64,000 nt of DNA from a bacterium (GTDB lineage: Bacteria; Oederibacteriota; CAKKQC01), in NCBI GenBank assembly GCA_919901855.1, contig CAKKQC010000010.1, positions 158,865 through 222,864 of the forward strand, given 5' to 3'. Under the pieces are notes generated by a model, which was given only the letters and a program-made list of their open reading frames with translations, was not told the origin of the DNA and did not search any database. The translations under genes were made by a program, and so were the position numbers. Numbering within the stretch: position 1 is the first letter of the stretch; every line of letters begins with the position of its first letter. Shown here in pieces: positions 1 through 8,092 of this stretch.

Positions 1-1782
1 GGGCCACGCGGCAAGGGAGGCTGGAAGCCGGTCACGTGGGATGAGGCCCATGCCACCCTGGCCGCGAGGCTCGGTGCCCTGCGCGGGCGTGGCCGGGCGG
101 CGGCGTTCGGCATGGTGGCCGCGCCGGTGCGGGATGTCCGGCACGAGTTGCAGCGCCGGTTCGCAGCCGCGTATGGCACGCCGAACTATTGGGAGGGGGA
201 GTGGCGGCCGGGCCAGCCGCCGTTCGACGCATTCCGGGACATTCACGGCGCCGGAACCTTGCCCGCCTACGACCTGGAGGAAACGAAGTTGCTGGTCGGA
301 TTCGGCTGGGATTGGCTCCAGCAGCTCCCCCGCCACGTGGACGCGCAGAGGCATTACGCGGTGCTGCGGCAACGCCAGCCCGGCGGGGGGAGAATCATCC
401 AGCTTGAGCCGCGCCGGTCGATCACCGCCGTCAAATCGGACTTGTGGTTTCCCATCATGCCCGGGACGGAGGGGGTCGCTGCCCTGTGCATAGCGCGCGC
501 GCTGCTGGCGGCCGGGCGGCACGACAGGGCGTTTTGCGATCGCCGCACCTCCGGGTTCGCCGAGTTTCGCGACCTTGTGCTGGCGGGGTATCCACCCGAG
601 CGGGCGGAGCGCGAGTGCGGGCTTTCACGAAAAGCCGTGGAGCGGGTGGCGATGGACATGGCGGAGATCCGGCCGTGCCTGGCGGTGACGAGCCGGGCGA
701 GCGCGTTCAACCAATCGGCGGTGCATGCGTTGAACCTGCTGACGGGGAGCGTGGGAATTCCCGGCGGGGTCCGCGAACCGGCGGGCTCGGGGCCGGCCCC
801 GCTGCTTCCCGGGCCGCTCGACGGGCCGCGCGGCCGCCGCCTGGCCGACCTGGACGGGCTGGCGCGCGCCCTACTGGGAGGCGCGAATTCCCCCCTTGAT
901 ACGCTGTGGATCGAGCAGGTGAATCCCGTGTTCCTGGGACCGGACCTCCGGACATGGCCGGCGGCGCTGGCGCGCGTTCCGTTCACGGTATGCGTTTCGC
1001 CGATCCTGGACGAGACCGCTTCGCTCGCCGATCTGGTGCTGCCTCCGCATGCGTCCCTTGAGACCTGGCAGGACGCAGCGGCTTCGGTGAACGAGGGATC
1101 GGAAGTTCGCAGCTTCGCCCCTCCGGTGGTGAAACCGCGGCTTCAGACCGGCGATCTGGGCGACCTCGTGCTGCGACTTGGCCGGTCGCTCTCGGGCGGG
1201 ATGGTCGCGGCGCTCCCCTGGCGCTCCGTCGAATCCGCGTTGCAGGCGGCGGCGGAGCAGGCGGGCGCCGGCCGGGCTTGGCGCGTCGGGGGCTGGCGCG
1301 AAAGGGAATCGTCGCGCCGCGCGAATGGTGGAGCCGGCGGCCTCCTCCGGTTTCCGCCGACGCGTCCTCCAGCTCCGGCCGACGCCCGGGCTTTCCCCTT
1401 GCGGCTCCATACGTACGTTCCGCTGGCGTTCTCCGGAGGATCCGGCGCGCACCTTCCGTATCTGCTGAGCATGGCGGGATCGGAGCTGAGCGAGCAATGG
1501 GAGACCTGGATGGAGATCCATCCGCAAACGGCGAAGGAGCTCGGAATCGGGCATGGGGCACGGGTCCGGGTGCAGTCCGCCGCCGGCATGGTCCGTGCCC
1601 GGGCCAGATTGTCCGAGGACGTTCTGCCTGGCGTGGCGACGCTCCCGATCGGGCTGGGCCACACGGCGATGGGGCGCTGGGCGGCGGGCGTGGGAGCCAA
1701 CCCCATCGAACTGATCGGTTCGGGAGAATCGTGGCCGCAGGGCGAGCCGGTCACGGTCCTCGCCGAGGGGAGGCGGGGATGA
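1..1782 (+). CDS. Molybdopterin oxidoreductase catalytic subunit, 5'-truncated by the window edge
   Basis: The frame is open from base 1, so the true start and any N-terminal [4Fe-4S] cysteines lie upstream. The visible 593 residues begin with WKPVTWDEA, a signature of the DMSO reductase superfamily. They continue through the central domain (WFPIMPGTEGVAAL) and the late Mo-domain segment (ADLVLPPHASLETWQD), and end in a molybdopterin-dinucleotide-binding domain (IHPQTAKELGIGHGARVRVQ). With the overlapping Fe-S and NrfD genes downstream this forms a three-subunit Psr/Ttr/Qrc-like complex, in which the catalytic subunit usually faces the periplasm. The substrate cannot be read from this part. 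A QrcB or ActB-like protein that no longer carries molybdenum is also possible. The gene ends in an ATGA overlap with the next start. Confidence 0.9.
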   Translation, partial: GPRGKGGWKPVTWDEAHATLAARLGALRGRGRAAAFGMVAAPVRDVRHELQRRFAAAYGTPNYWEGEWRPGQPPFDAFRDIHGAGTLPAYDLEETKLLVGFGWDWLQQLPRHVDAQRHYAVLRQRQPGGGRIIQLEPRRSITAVKSDLWFPIMPGTEGVAALCIARALLAAGRHDRAFCDRRTSGFAEFRDLVLAGYPPERAERECGLSRKAVERVAMDMAEIRPCLAVTSRASAFNQSAVHALNLLTGSVGIPGGVREPAGSGPAPLLPGPLDGPRGRRLADLDGLARALLGGANSPLDTLWIEQVNPVFLGPDLRTWPAALARVPFTVCVSPILDETASLADLVLPPHASLETWQDAAASVNEGSEVRSFAPPVVKPRLQTGDLGDLVLRLGRSLSGGMVAALPWRSVESALQAAAEQAGAGRAWRVGGWRERESSRRANGGAGGLLRFPPTRPPAPADARAFPLRLHTYVPLAFSGGSGAHLPYLLSMAGSELSEQWETWMEIHPQTAKELGIGHGARVRVQSAAGMVRARARLSEDVLPGVATLPIGLGHTAMGRWAAGVGANPIELIGSGESWPQGEPVTVLAEGRRG

Positions 1783-2621
1783 GAAGTCCGGGGCCGTTGG
1801 TGGATACGCGGGCGGGCGACGGGACGCGGCGCGGATTCCTCAAGGCCGGTTTGGCCGCGCTGGCGGGGGGCTGGGCACTCCTCGTCCGGCCGGTGCGTGG
1901 CGCGGCCGCGTCAGAACCTGAGTCCCGAGCCGCAGAGGGTCTGCCGCGGTGGGGAATGGTCATCGACCTGGACCGTTGTACCGCGTGCCAGTCGTGCACG
2001 GCCGCCTGCGCGGTCGAGAACAACCAGAGCCTCGGCAGTGTTGCCGAGGCGGCCCGGGGACGGCTGAACCGGTGGATTCACATCGTGGCGGTCCCCGATG
2101 TCGGCGGAGAACGCGGCGGGGTCCGGCTGGTCCCGATTCCCTGCCAGCACTGCGAGAATCCTCCGTGCGTCAAGGTCTGTCCGACGTCCGCGACATACAT
2201 GAATCCCGAGGGGATCGTGGGGCAGGTCTATTCCCGGTGCATCGGATGCCGGTACTGCGTCAATGCGTGTCCATATACCTGCAAGTACTTCAACTGGAGC
2301 GAGCCCAAGTGGCCTGGAGACATGGCCGAATCCCATAATCCGGACGTGTCTCCGCGCGAGAAGGGCGTCGTGGAGAAGTGCCTGTTCTGCCACCACCGCC
2401 TCCAGCGGGCCCGGGACCGCGCCCGGGCCGAGGGCCGCAGGATCCGCGAGGCGGATTACGTCCCGGCTTGCGTGACCGCCTGCCCGACGGGCGCAATCGG
2501 GTTCGGCGATCTGAATGATCCGGAGAGCTCCGTGAGCCAGATGGCGGGCAGTCCGCGGGCCTTCCGTCTGCTGGAGGACCTGGGAACACGACCCAAGGTC
2601 GCATACCTGCGTGAGCGGTAA
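1779..2621 (+). CDS. Tat-exported four-cluster ferredoxin subunit (DmsB/PsrB/QrcC type)
   Basis: This 280-residue protein starts at an ATG that overlaps the previous stop. Its N-terminus carries a twin-arginine signal (TRRGFLKAGLAAL) and a hydrophobic stretch, so it should be exported folded. Four cysteine groups follow in the order typical of DmsB-like proteins: CTACQSCTAAC, CQHCENPPCVKVC, CIGCRYCVNAC and CLFCHHR with a later CVTACPTGA. These would bind four [4Fe-4S] clusters. The expected role is to carry electrons between the catalytic subunit and the NrfD membrane subunit. Translational coupling to both neighbours supports a single complex. Confidence 0.93.
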   Translation: MRSPGPLVDTRAGDGTRRGFLKAGLAALAGGWALLVRPVRGAAASEPESRAAEGLPRWGMVIDLDRCTACQSCTAACAVENNQSLGSVAEAARGRLNRWIHIVAVPDVGGERGGVRLVPIPCQHCENPPCVKVCPTSATYMNPEGIVGQVYSRCIGCRYCVNACPYTCKYFNWSEPKWPGDMAESHNPDVSPREKGVVEKCLFCHHRLQRARDRARAEGRRIREADYVPACVTACPTGAIGFGDLNDPESSVSQMAGSPRAFRLLEDLGTRPKVAYLRER

Positions 2622-3945
2622 GATGACCGATCCCAGGGTCCTGGCCGCCGAGAAGGCCGCGATCGCGCCGCTCGAGTCGGCGCCCGGGCCTGGCGGGCTG
2701 GCTTTCGCGGGCGCGCTGGGCCTCCTGTTCGCCGGGGCGTTGGGGGCATGGGGCTGGCAGCTCCTGAACGGCCTCGAGGTGACCGGGCTCAACTCACCGG
2801 TGTTCTGGGGAGTTTACATCACCGACTTCGTGTTCTTTGTCGGGGTGAGCCACGCCGGGACCCTGATCTCGGCGATTCTCCGCATCACGGACGCACGATG
2901 GCGCACGCCCTACACGCGCATGGCGGAGATGATCACGATCGCCAGTCTGCCGTTCGCCGCCACGTGCGTGATCGTGGATCTCGGCAGGCCGGAACGCGCA
3001 TTGAACGTTATCCTGTACCCGCACCTCACCTCTCCGATTCTCTGGGATGTCGTGTGCATCTCGACGTACGTGACGTGCTCCTGCCTCTATTTCTACACCG
3101 CTCTGATCCCCGACCTGGCGTTCTGCCGGGACCGCTGGGCCACTCGGGCCGGCTGGCGGCACTGGCTGTACATGGTCGCCGCCCTGGAGTGGACCGATAC
3201 ACCCTTGCAGCGGCGGGTCCACAACCGGATCATGACCGGGATGTCCATCGCCCTGCTGGGGCTGGTAATCTCGGTGCACACCAACGTCGGGTTCATCTTC
3301 GGGATGACGATCAAGCCCGGCTGGCACACGGCGATCATCGGTCCCTATTTCGTGATCGGCGCCGCCCTGCAGGGCTTGGGTGGGCTGGGGCTGATCGGGG
3401 TCATCCTGCGGCGCGTCCTGCGTCTCGAGCCGTTCATCAACGAGCACCATCTCAATCAGCTCCGGCGGTTCACGATCGCCCTGATCTGTTTCTGGACCTA
3501 CTTCACCGTCGCGGAACTGCTCACGACCTATTACGGGGGCATTCCACCCGAAATGCTGGTGTTCTGGAGCAAGGTCACGGGGCCCTTCGCCTGGAGCTTC
3601 TGGGGCATGATCCTGGGCTGTGCCGTGATCCCGTTCATCCTCCTGGTGTTCCAGCCCGGCCGCCTCACGGCCATGCTCGCCTGGTCGGGTGCGTTGATCA
3701 ACATCGGCATGTGGCTGGAGCGCTACACCATCGTGGTGCCGACGGCGGCCAGTCCGTTCATTCACACCCTGGCTCGCAGCTACGTGCCGAGCTGGGTGGA
3801 GGTCATGATCAGCGTGGGGTGGCTGGCCGGGTTCGCCCTGCTCCTGGCGTCGTTCATGCGCGTGTTTCCGGTGCTCACCCTGTGGGAGTTGCGGGAGGAA
3901 GTCGAGGAAGAGCACGCCGCGGAGCACGGCGCACCGGAATCCTGA
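2611..3945 (+). CDS. NrfD/PsrC-family membrane subunit
   Basis: This is a 444-residue polytopic protein with about ten hydrophobic segments, the size of the larger NrfD/PsrC/QrcD proteins. NrfD proteins exchange electrons with quinone at the membrane and have no haem of their own. Two starts are possible. A GTG at 2611 overlaps the Fe-S gene by 11 nt, and an ATG at 2623 lies one base after its stop. The short leader (MSGKM) makes little difference to the protein. Together with the two genes before it, it completes a quinone-linked oxidoreductase. Whether it oxidises or reduces quinol cannot be told from sequence. Confidence 0.92.
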   Translation: MSGKMTDPRVLAAEKAAIAPLESAPGPGGLAFAGALGLLFAGALGAWGWQLLNGLEVTGLNSPVFWGVYITDFVFFVGVSHAGTLISAILRITDARWRTPYTRMAEMITIASLPFAATCVIVDLGRPERALNVILYPHLTSPILWDVVCISTYVTCSCLYFYTALIPDLAFCRDRWATRAGWRHWLYMVAALEWTDTPLQRRVHNRIMTGMSIALLGLVISVHTNVGFIFGMTIKPGWHTAIIGPYFVIGAALQGLGGLGLIGVILRRVLRLEPFINEHHLNQLRRFTIALICFWTYFTVAELLTTYYGGIPPEMLVFWSKVTGPFAWSFWGMILGCAVIPFILLVFQPGRLTAMLAWSGALINIGMWLERYTIVVPTAASPFIHTLARSYVPSWVEVMISVGWLAGFALLLASFMRVFPVLTLWELREEVEEEHAAEHGAPES

Positions 3946-4324
3946 TGGATTTCGACCGGATCTCCAACTGACCCACTAGGCACTGACCGGGCACACTCGC
4001 TGCCATCCGGGCGGGGGGCCGCTTCCTCCCTGCCGGACGCGGTAAGGTCGGAAGCGCCTTCGGAGGTGGCCACTGCCGCCCTTGGATTGGGTGACCGCCG
4101 TCAAGATGCGGTCCTGTCGGCCGGCCATGAGCCGCGTCAGGGCGAGGCCTGCGGGGCCGCATTGTGCGTTCAGCGCCCGTCTGGGAAACTCCCTCCATTG
4201 CGTTGCGTCATAGCCGGGGCCGATACGGCATCATGCATATGATTGACGGAGGTCAGGGCGCGATCAGGCCGCGGTCATCGTCCCGTCGATGGGCGCGAAG
4301 GATTCAACAGGGAGGCACACGAAC
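3946..4324 (+). other. 379-nt intergenic region upstream of the MtrAB-type operon
   Basis: I see no convincing gene here; the short frames on either strand have no ribosome site or recognisable motifs. No clear rho-independent terminator follows the nrfD-like gene. The region holds a Crp/Fnr-like dyad at 4243-4256 and, near its end, GGAGG just upstream of the ATG at 4325. Confidence 0.6.
4243..4256. promoter_or_regulatory. Putative Crp/Fnr-family operator (TTGACGGAGGTCAG)
   Basis: The site has the TGA-N6-TCA core used by Crp/Fnr proteins and matches the FNR half-sites TTGA/TCAA at seven of eight positions. It ends 69 nt before the start at 4325. The same core occurs upstream of five other units in this window. 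Confidence 0.5.
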
Positions 4325-5980
4325 ATGAGAGCGAGTTCACTCATTTCCCGCGCGGTCGCGCTGGTCGGAGCCATGGTGATGCTGCCGGGGTGGGCCGGGG
4401 CTACGCTGACGGGCACGCTAACCGCGACGATCGCGGCGGGCCAACCGATCCAACTGTCGCTGCTTGTGACGAACTCGGGGCTGACGGATGTCACGAACGT
4501 GGCGGCGCAGGCGTGGACGGCCGGGGCGGCGGCGATCAGCGCGCCGACGGCGTCGTCGACGTCGTACCTGACGCTGTACGCGGGGCAGGACGTGACGTTC
4601 GCGTGGACGGCGACGCCGAGTGCGGCGGGGGCGATCACGTTCACGGCGAGCGCGACGGGAGACGGGCCGGACTCGACTACGCCGGACACGGCGGGGGGTA
4701 CGGTGGCGGCGGCGAACGCGGTGGGGCAGTTGACGTGGTCGCGGACGTACGCGAACGTGGGGCAGGGGACGCAGGTGATGCTGACGGTGTCGAGCACGGG
4801 GGGGGCGACGCTGACGAACGTGATACCGCAGATTTCTGTTTTGGGACCGGCGGCGGTGTCGGTGCCGGTGCCTTTGACGTCCGCGGCGGTCGTGGCCGGG
4901 CAGCAGAAGACGTTCGTGTGGACGATCACGGCGACGGGTGCGGGTACGATCGCGTACACGGCGAACGCGTCGGCGGACGGGCCGGTGGTGACGGTGCTGA
5001 ATAACGGGTCGTTGAGCGCCTCGGCGTCGCCGCTGGCGGCCAAGGCGTTCCTGGCGACGCCTGGGGCGCTGTGGGCCGGGCAGACTACGGTGTTGTCGAT
5101 GACGGTGTCGAACGTGGGAGGCGCGGCGGTGGGGAATCCGTCGGCGCGGGTGTGGGGGAACCTGAAGGCGACGGGTCTGCCGGGGGCGGGATTCTCGGCA
5201 TCGGCGAAGGCGGTGACGTCGCTGGGGGTCAACGCGACGGTGGTGTTCACGTGGACGATCACGCCGTCGGTTGCTGGTTTGCTGACGATCACGGGGACGC
5301 CGAGCGGGGACGGGGGGAGTTACGGTTCCGCGGTCAGCCTCACGGTGACCGTGTACGCGGCGACGGCGATGCGGGCGCGGCTGGGGTGCGAGAAGCCCGG
5401 GGTGGCCGGTGCGCCGGTGCAGTTCCTGATGTCGCTTACGAACACCGGGGCGATGACGATCGTTAATCTGACGGCGGCGCTGTGGTCGGACTCGGTTGCG
5501 GCGGTGGGGGCGTCGACGCCGGCGACGGTGGCAACGCTGGTACCGGGGGCGCAGACGAGTTTCGTATGGACGGTGACGGCGTCGGATGCGCGGGCGATGA
5601 ACTTCTACGCGGTGGCGAACGGGTTCACGACGAGCGCGACGGGGGCCGGGGTGGCGGCGGCGTCGAACGTGGCGGCGACGACGCTGGCGGGGATTCCGGC
5701 GCCGGGGGCGAAGGCCGCGTTCGTGTATCCGTCGCCGGCGCGTGACGCGGCGAACGTGGCGTACACGATGGCGGAAGCGGGGAAGGTCACGATTCGGGTG
5801 TACAGCGAGATCGGGGACCTGGTGGCGACGGTGGAGGAGGTCAAGACGGCGGGGGTGTGGTCGAGTCCGCTGACGACGTCCGGACTGGCGCCGGGGGTGT
5901 ACTACCTGCTGGTGGAGAAGAAGTACGACTCGGGGACGAGCGAGAAGGCCGGCATGAAGAAGTTCGTGGTGGTGCACTGA
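4325..5980 (+). CDS. Secreted Ig-like repeat protein with FlgD/type IX-like C-terminal domain
   Basis: The start at 4325 is preferred over an in-frame ATG at 4289 because it has GGAGG just upstream and opens a signal peptide (MRASSLISRAVALVGAMVML, cleavage near GWAGA). The mature protein, of 551 residues in total, is rich in Ala, Thr, Val and Gly. It contains about four repeats of roughly 110 residues, each with an FxWTxTxSxAG-like strand, resembling CARDB/Ig-like folds. The last 80 residues (from YPSPARDAANVAYTM to the final FVVVH) match FlgD-Ig/T9SS type A sorting domains, which send proteins across the outer membrane. There are no CXXCH motifs. Codons end in G far more often than in most of the window. 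It heads a four-gene unit with the PorV-like, MtrA-like and MtrB-like genes, so a surface role beside the electron conduit is likely but unproven. Confidence 0.82.
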   Translation: MRASSLISRAVALVGAMVMLPGWAGATLTGTLTATIAAGQPIQLSLLVTNSGLTDVTNVAAQAWTAGAAAISAPTASSTSYLTLYAGQDVTFAWTATPSAAGAITFTASATGDGPDSTTPDTAGGTVAAANAVGQLTWSRTYANVGQGTQVMLTVSSTGGATLTNVIPQISVLGPAAVSVPVPLTSAAVVAGQQKTFVWTITATGAGTIAYTANASADGPVVTVLNNGSLSASASPLAAKAFLATPGALWAGQTTVLSMTVSNVGGAAVGNPSARVWGNLKATGLPGAGFSASAKAVTSLGVNATVVFTWTITPSVAGLLTITGTPSGDGGSYGSAVSLTVTVYAATAMRARLGCEKPGVAGAPVQFLMSLTNTGAMTIVNLTAALWSDSVAAVGASTPATVATLVPGAQTSFVWTVTASDARAMNFYAVANGFTTSATGAGVAAASNVAATTLAGIPAPGAKAAFVYPSPARDAANVAYTMAEAGKVTIRVYSEIGDLVATVEEVKTAGVWSSPLTTSGLAPGVYYLLVEKKYDSGTSEKAGMKKFVVVH

Positions 5981-5991
5981 TGGAGGCCATG

Positions 5992-6972
5992 ATGAACACC
6001 AAGACGGCGATGGGGCGGGGGATGCTGGCTGCGGGCGTGCTGGTGGCGCTGTCGGGCAGGGCCCAGGCGACGGAGACGCTGGAGGCGGTGGGCAAGCTCG
6101 CGATGCCCGGGACGTCACAGGTGGGAACGGCGCGGGTCATGGGGATGGACGCGACGTGGGTGGGCGTGGCCGAGGGATCGGCGGCGCTGCAGGCGAATCC
6201 GGCGGGGCTGGGGGTGCTGGCGGGCGTGGAGACGGGCTGGCATCATGCGAGCCGGCTGGGGGGAGCGGTGGCGGAGACGATTCTCGCGGCGGTGCCGGTG
6301 GGCAAGCTGGGAGGGTTGGGTGTCTCGGTGGACTACGTGGATCACGGGAGCTTCGACAGCATGGATTCGTCGGGGAAGCTGACGGGGACGTACCGGGCGG
6401 GGTCGGTGGGCGGCAGCTTGGGGTGGGGATGTCCGGTGGTGGCGGACATGTCGGTGGGGGTGGCGGTCCGGGGCGTGCAGCAGACGCTGGCGGACAGCGC
6501 GTACACGTCGGTGGCCGGGGACGTCGGGGTGTTGTGGAAGGGGATGCCGAACCTGACGGTGGGTGCGGCGGTGGCGAATATGGGTACGAGCGGGTCGGCG
6601 AGTGCGCTCGCGATGGTTCTGCGGGCGGGAGCGTCGTACACGATGGACCTGGGGACGATCAGCCGTCTGCTGATGGCGGCGGCGACGGAGGCACAGGCGG
6701 GCGGGGTTGCGCGCGTGGACGTGGGAGTGGAGGACACGCTGTTCTCCCGGTTGGCGGTGCGGGCGGGGTACCGGCTGAACCTGGCGACAACGAAGGTGAC
6801 TGGGCTGACCGGGCTGACGGCGGGGTTGGGGGTCACGTTCGGGGCGCTGGCCTTGGACTACGCGTACCTGCCGATGGGTGAGCTGGGGAACTCGCAGCGG
6901 GTGAGTCTGACGTACCGGAAGGTTGGGGCCGCGAGCCATGAAGCTTCATCTGAGCCGGGAGGTGCGCAATGA
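5992..6972 (+). CDS. PorV/PorQ-family outer-membrane protein
   Basis: The chosen ATG has GGAGG five bases upstream; in-frame starts at 5980 and 5989 add at most four residues. The 326-residue protein has a signal peptide, then GTARVMGMDATWVGVAEGS followed by ALQANPAGLG. That is the family hallmark in which a short helix precedes an Asn-Pro-Ala-Gly-Leu motif and a FadL-like beta-barrel. Alternating hydrophobic strands run to the C-terminus. PorV proteins hand type IX cargo to the surface anchoring machinery, which fits its position directly after a gene with a FlgD/type IX-like sorting domain. It overlaps the decahaem gene downstream by four bases. No type IX secretion core genes are visible in the window. 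Confidence 0.8.
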   Translation: MNTKTAMGRGMLAAGVLVALSGRAQATETLEAVGKLAMPGTSQVGTARVMGMDATWVGVAEGSAALQANPAGLGVLAGVETGWHHASRLGGAVAETILAAVPVGKLGGLGVSVDYVDHGSFDSMDSSGKLTGTYRAGSVGGSLGWGCPVVADMSVGVAVRGVQQTLADSAYTSVAGDVGVLWKGMPNLTVGAAVANMGTSGSASALAMVLRAGASYTMDLGTISRLLMAAATEAQAGGVARVDVGVEDTLFSRLAVRAGYRLNLATTKVTGLTGLTAGLGVTFGALALDYAYLPMGELGNSQRVSLTYRKVGAASHEASSEPGGAQ

Positions 6973-8078
6973 GTCGGGCATGGAGGACGAGGTGGATGAC
7001 GGCGGCGATGATCGCGGCCGTGGCGGGAATGCCGCGGTGGGCCGTTTCGGCCGAGGCTGGGGCCGAGCCGGACGCCCTTCCGGCGGCGGAAGAGCCGGCG
7101 ACACCCGTCGCCACGCCGGCCGTGGAGGCGCCGAAGCCCGCGGAAGTCGCGAAGCCGGCGGAGGCCCCGAAGCCCGCGGAAGTCGCGAAGCCGGCGGAGG
7201 CCCCGAAGCCCGCAGCGGACGCCAGGCACGGCGAGGGTGAGTCGAAGGCGGAACCCGTGGGGGCGTCGACCTGCCTCGGGTGCCATGCGGCGCGCGAGGA
7301 CTTCCGGGGGAACGTGCACGCGAAGGTGTGGCCCAAGGTGAAGGGCATCGATTTCGAGCATTCGTGCGAAGCATGCCACGGGAACGGTTCGGAGCACGCG
7401 GGGGCGGCGGGAGACAAGGCCAATCCCGGATACGCGACGGTCAAGCGGGCCAGCGAGGGTTCCGAGGCCTGCATGACCTGCCACAAAGGCCGGGGACGCA
7501 TGCACTGGGAGGGCAGCGTGCACGAGACCCGCGGGGTCGGGTGCACGGGCTGCCATTCCGTACACAGCGGACACGGGGCAAAGAACCTCAGGACCGCCGA
7601 TCCGAAGGACGTCTGCCTCGGGTGCCACCAGAACCTGAAGGGCGAGCTCCGGCGGCAGAGCCACCACCCGATTCTGGAGGGGCGGATCACCTGCGGGGAC
7701 TGCCACAACCCGCACGGGTCGGCGGGACGGAAGCTCCTGGTCGGGGACTCGCTCAACCAGACCTGCTTCAAGTGCCATGCGGACAAGCGCGGGCCGTTCC
7801 TGTGGGAACACCGGCCGGTGTCCGAGGACTGCACGGTCTGCCACCTGACCCACGGGTCGGTGCATGACAAGCTGCTCCGGCAGAAGTCTCCGATCCTGTG
7901 CCAGTCGTGCCACTCGGGGTCGCGGCATCCGGGTACACCCAACGCCGTGAATCCGAACACGCCGGGCGACAGCACGTACGAACGACTCCGGGTCCAGGTG
8001 TACTACCGCGGATGCCTGAACTGCCATCCGACCATCCACGGTAGCAACCATCCGGCCGGCAACTTCTACCTGCGCTAA
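6969..8078 (+). CDS. Decahaem c-type cytochrome, DmsE/MtrA/PioA family
   Basis: The protein has 369 residues with a signal peptide (cleavage near AVSA), a Pro/Lys/Ala linker of about 55 residues, and then exactly ten CXXCH motifs (CLGCH, CEACH, CMTCH, CTGCH, CLGCH, CGDCH, CFKCH, CTVCH, CQSCH, CLNCH). The spacing, the CEACHGNGSEH segment and the closing CHPTIHGSNHP are typical of DmsE/MtrA proteins. Members of this family sit inside an MtrB-type barrel and form a haem wire across the outer membrane. The next gene encodes such a barrel. The N-terminal linker, which resembles the longer PioA-type N-terminus, contains a tandem repeat. No MtrC-like extracellular partner is encoded next to it, as in PioAB/MtoAB systems. 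The direction of electron flow is not evident. Confidence 0.93.
   Translation: MSRAWRTRWMTAAMIAAVAGMPRWAVSAEAGAEPDALPAAEEPATPVATPAVEAPKPAEVAKPAEAPKPAEVAKPAEAPKPAADARHGEGESKAEPVGASTCLGCHAAREDFRGNVHAKVWPKVKGIDFEHSCEACHGNGSEHAGAAGDKANPGYATVKRASEGSEACMTCHKGRGRMHWEGSVHETRGVGCTGCHSVHSGHGAKNLRTADPKDVCLGCHQNLKGELRRQSHHPILEGRITCGDCHNPHGSAGRKLLVGDSLNQTCFKCHADKRGPFLWEHRPVSEDCTVCHLTHGSVHDKLLRQKSPILCQSCHSGSRHPGTPNAVNPNTPGDSTYERLRVQVYYRGCLNCHPTIHGSNHPAGNFYLR
7125..7212 (+). repeat. 36-nt tandem repeat encoding the Pro/Lys linker of the MtrA-like protein
   Basis: About 2.4 copies of a 12-codon unit (E-A-P-K-P-A-E-V-A-K-P-A) lie between the signal peptide and the first haem motif. Copies two and three are nearly identical in DNA, which suggests recent expansion or contraction by slippage. 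Such a linker should be extended and could reach across the periplasm. Confidence 0.9.
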
Positions 8079-8092
8079 GGGAGGTGAGAAAC

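Noticed and set aside
4418..6118. A 566-codon minus-strand frame
   Set aside because: It is an Arg-rich shadow of the Ig-repeat gene; the plus strand has a signal peptide, repeats and a sorting domain.
5992..6972. A complete type IX secretion system
   Set aside because: Only a PorV-like protein and one FlgD-like sorting domain are visible; no SprA, PorK/L/M/N or PorU genes occur in the window.
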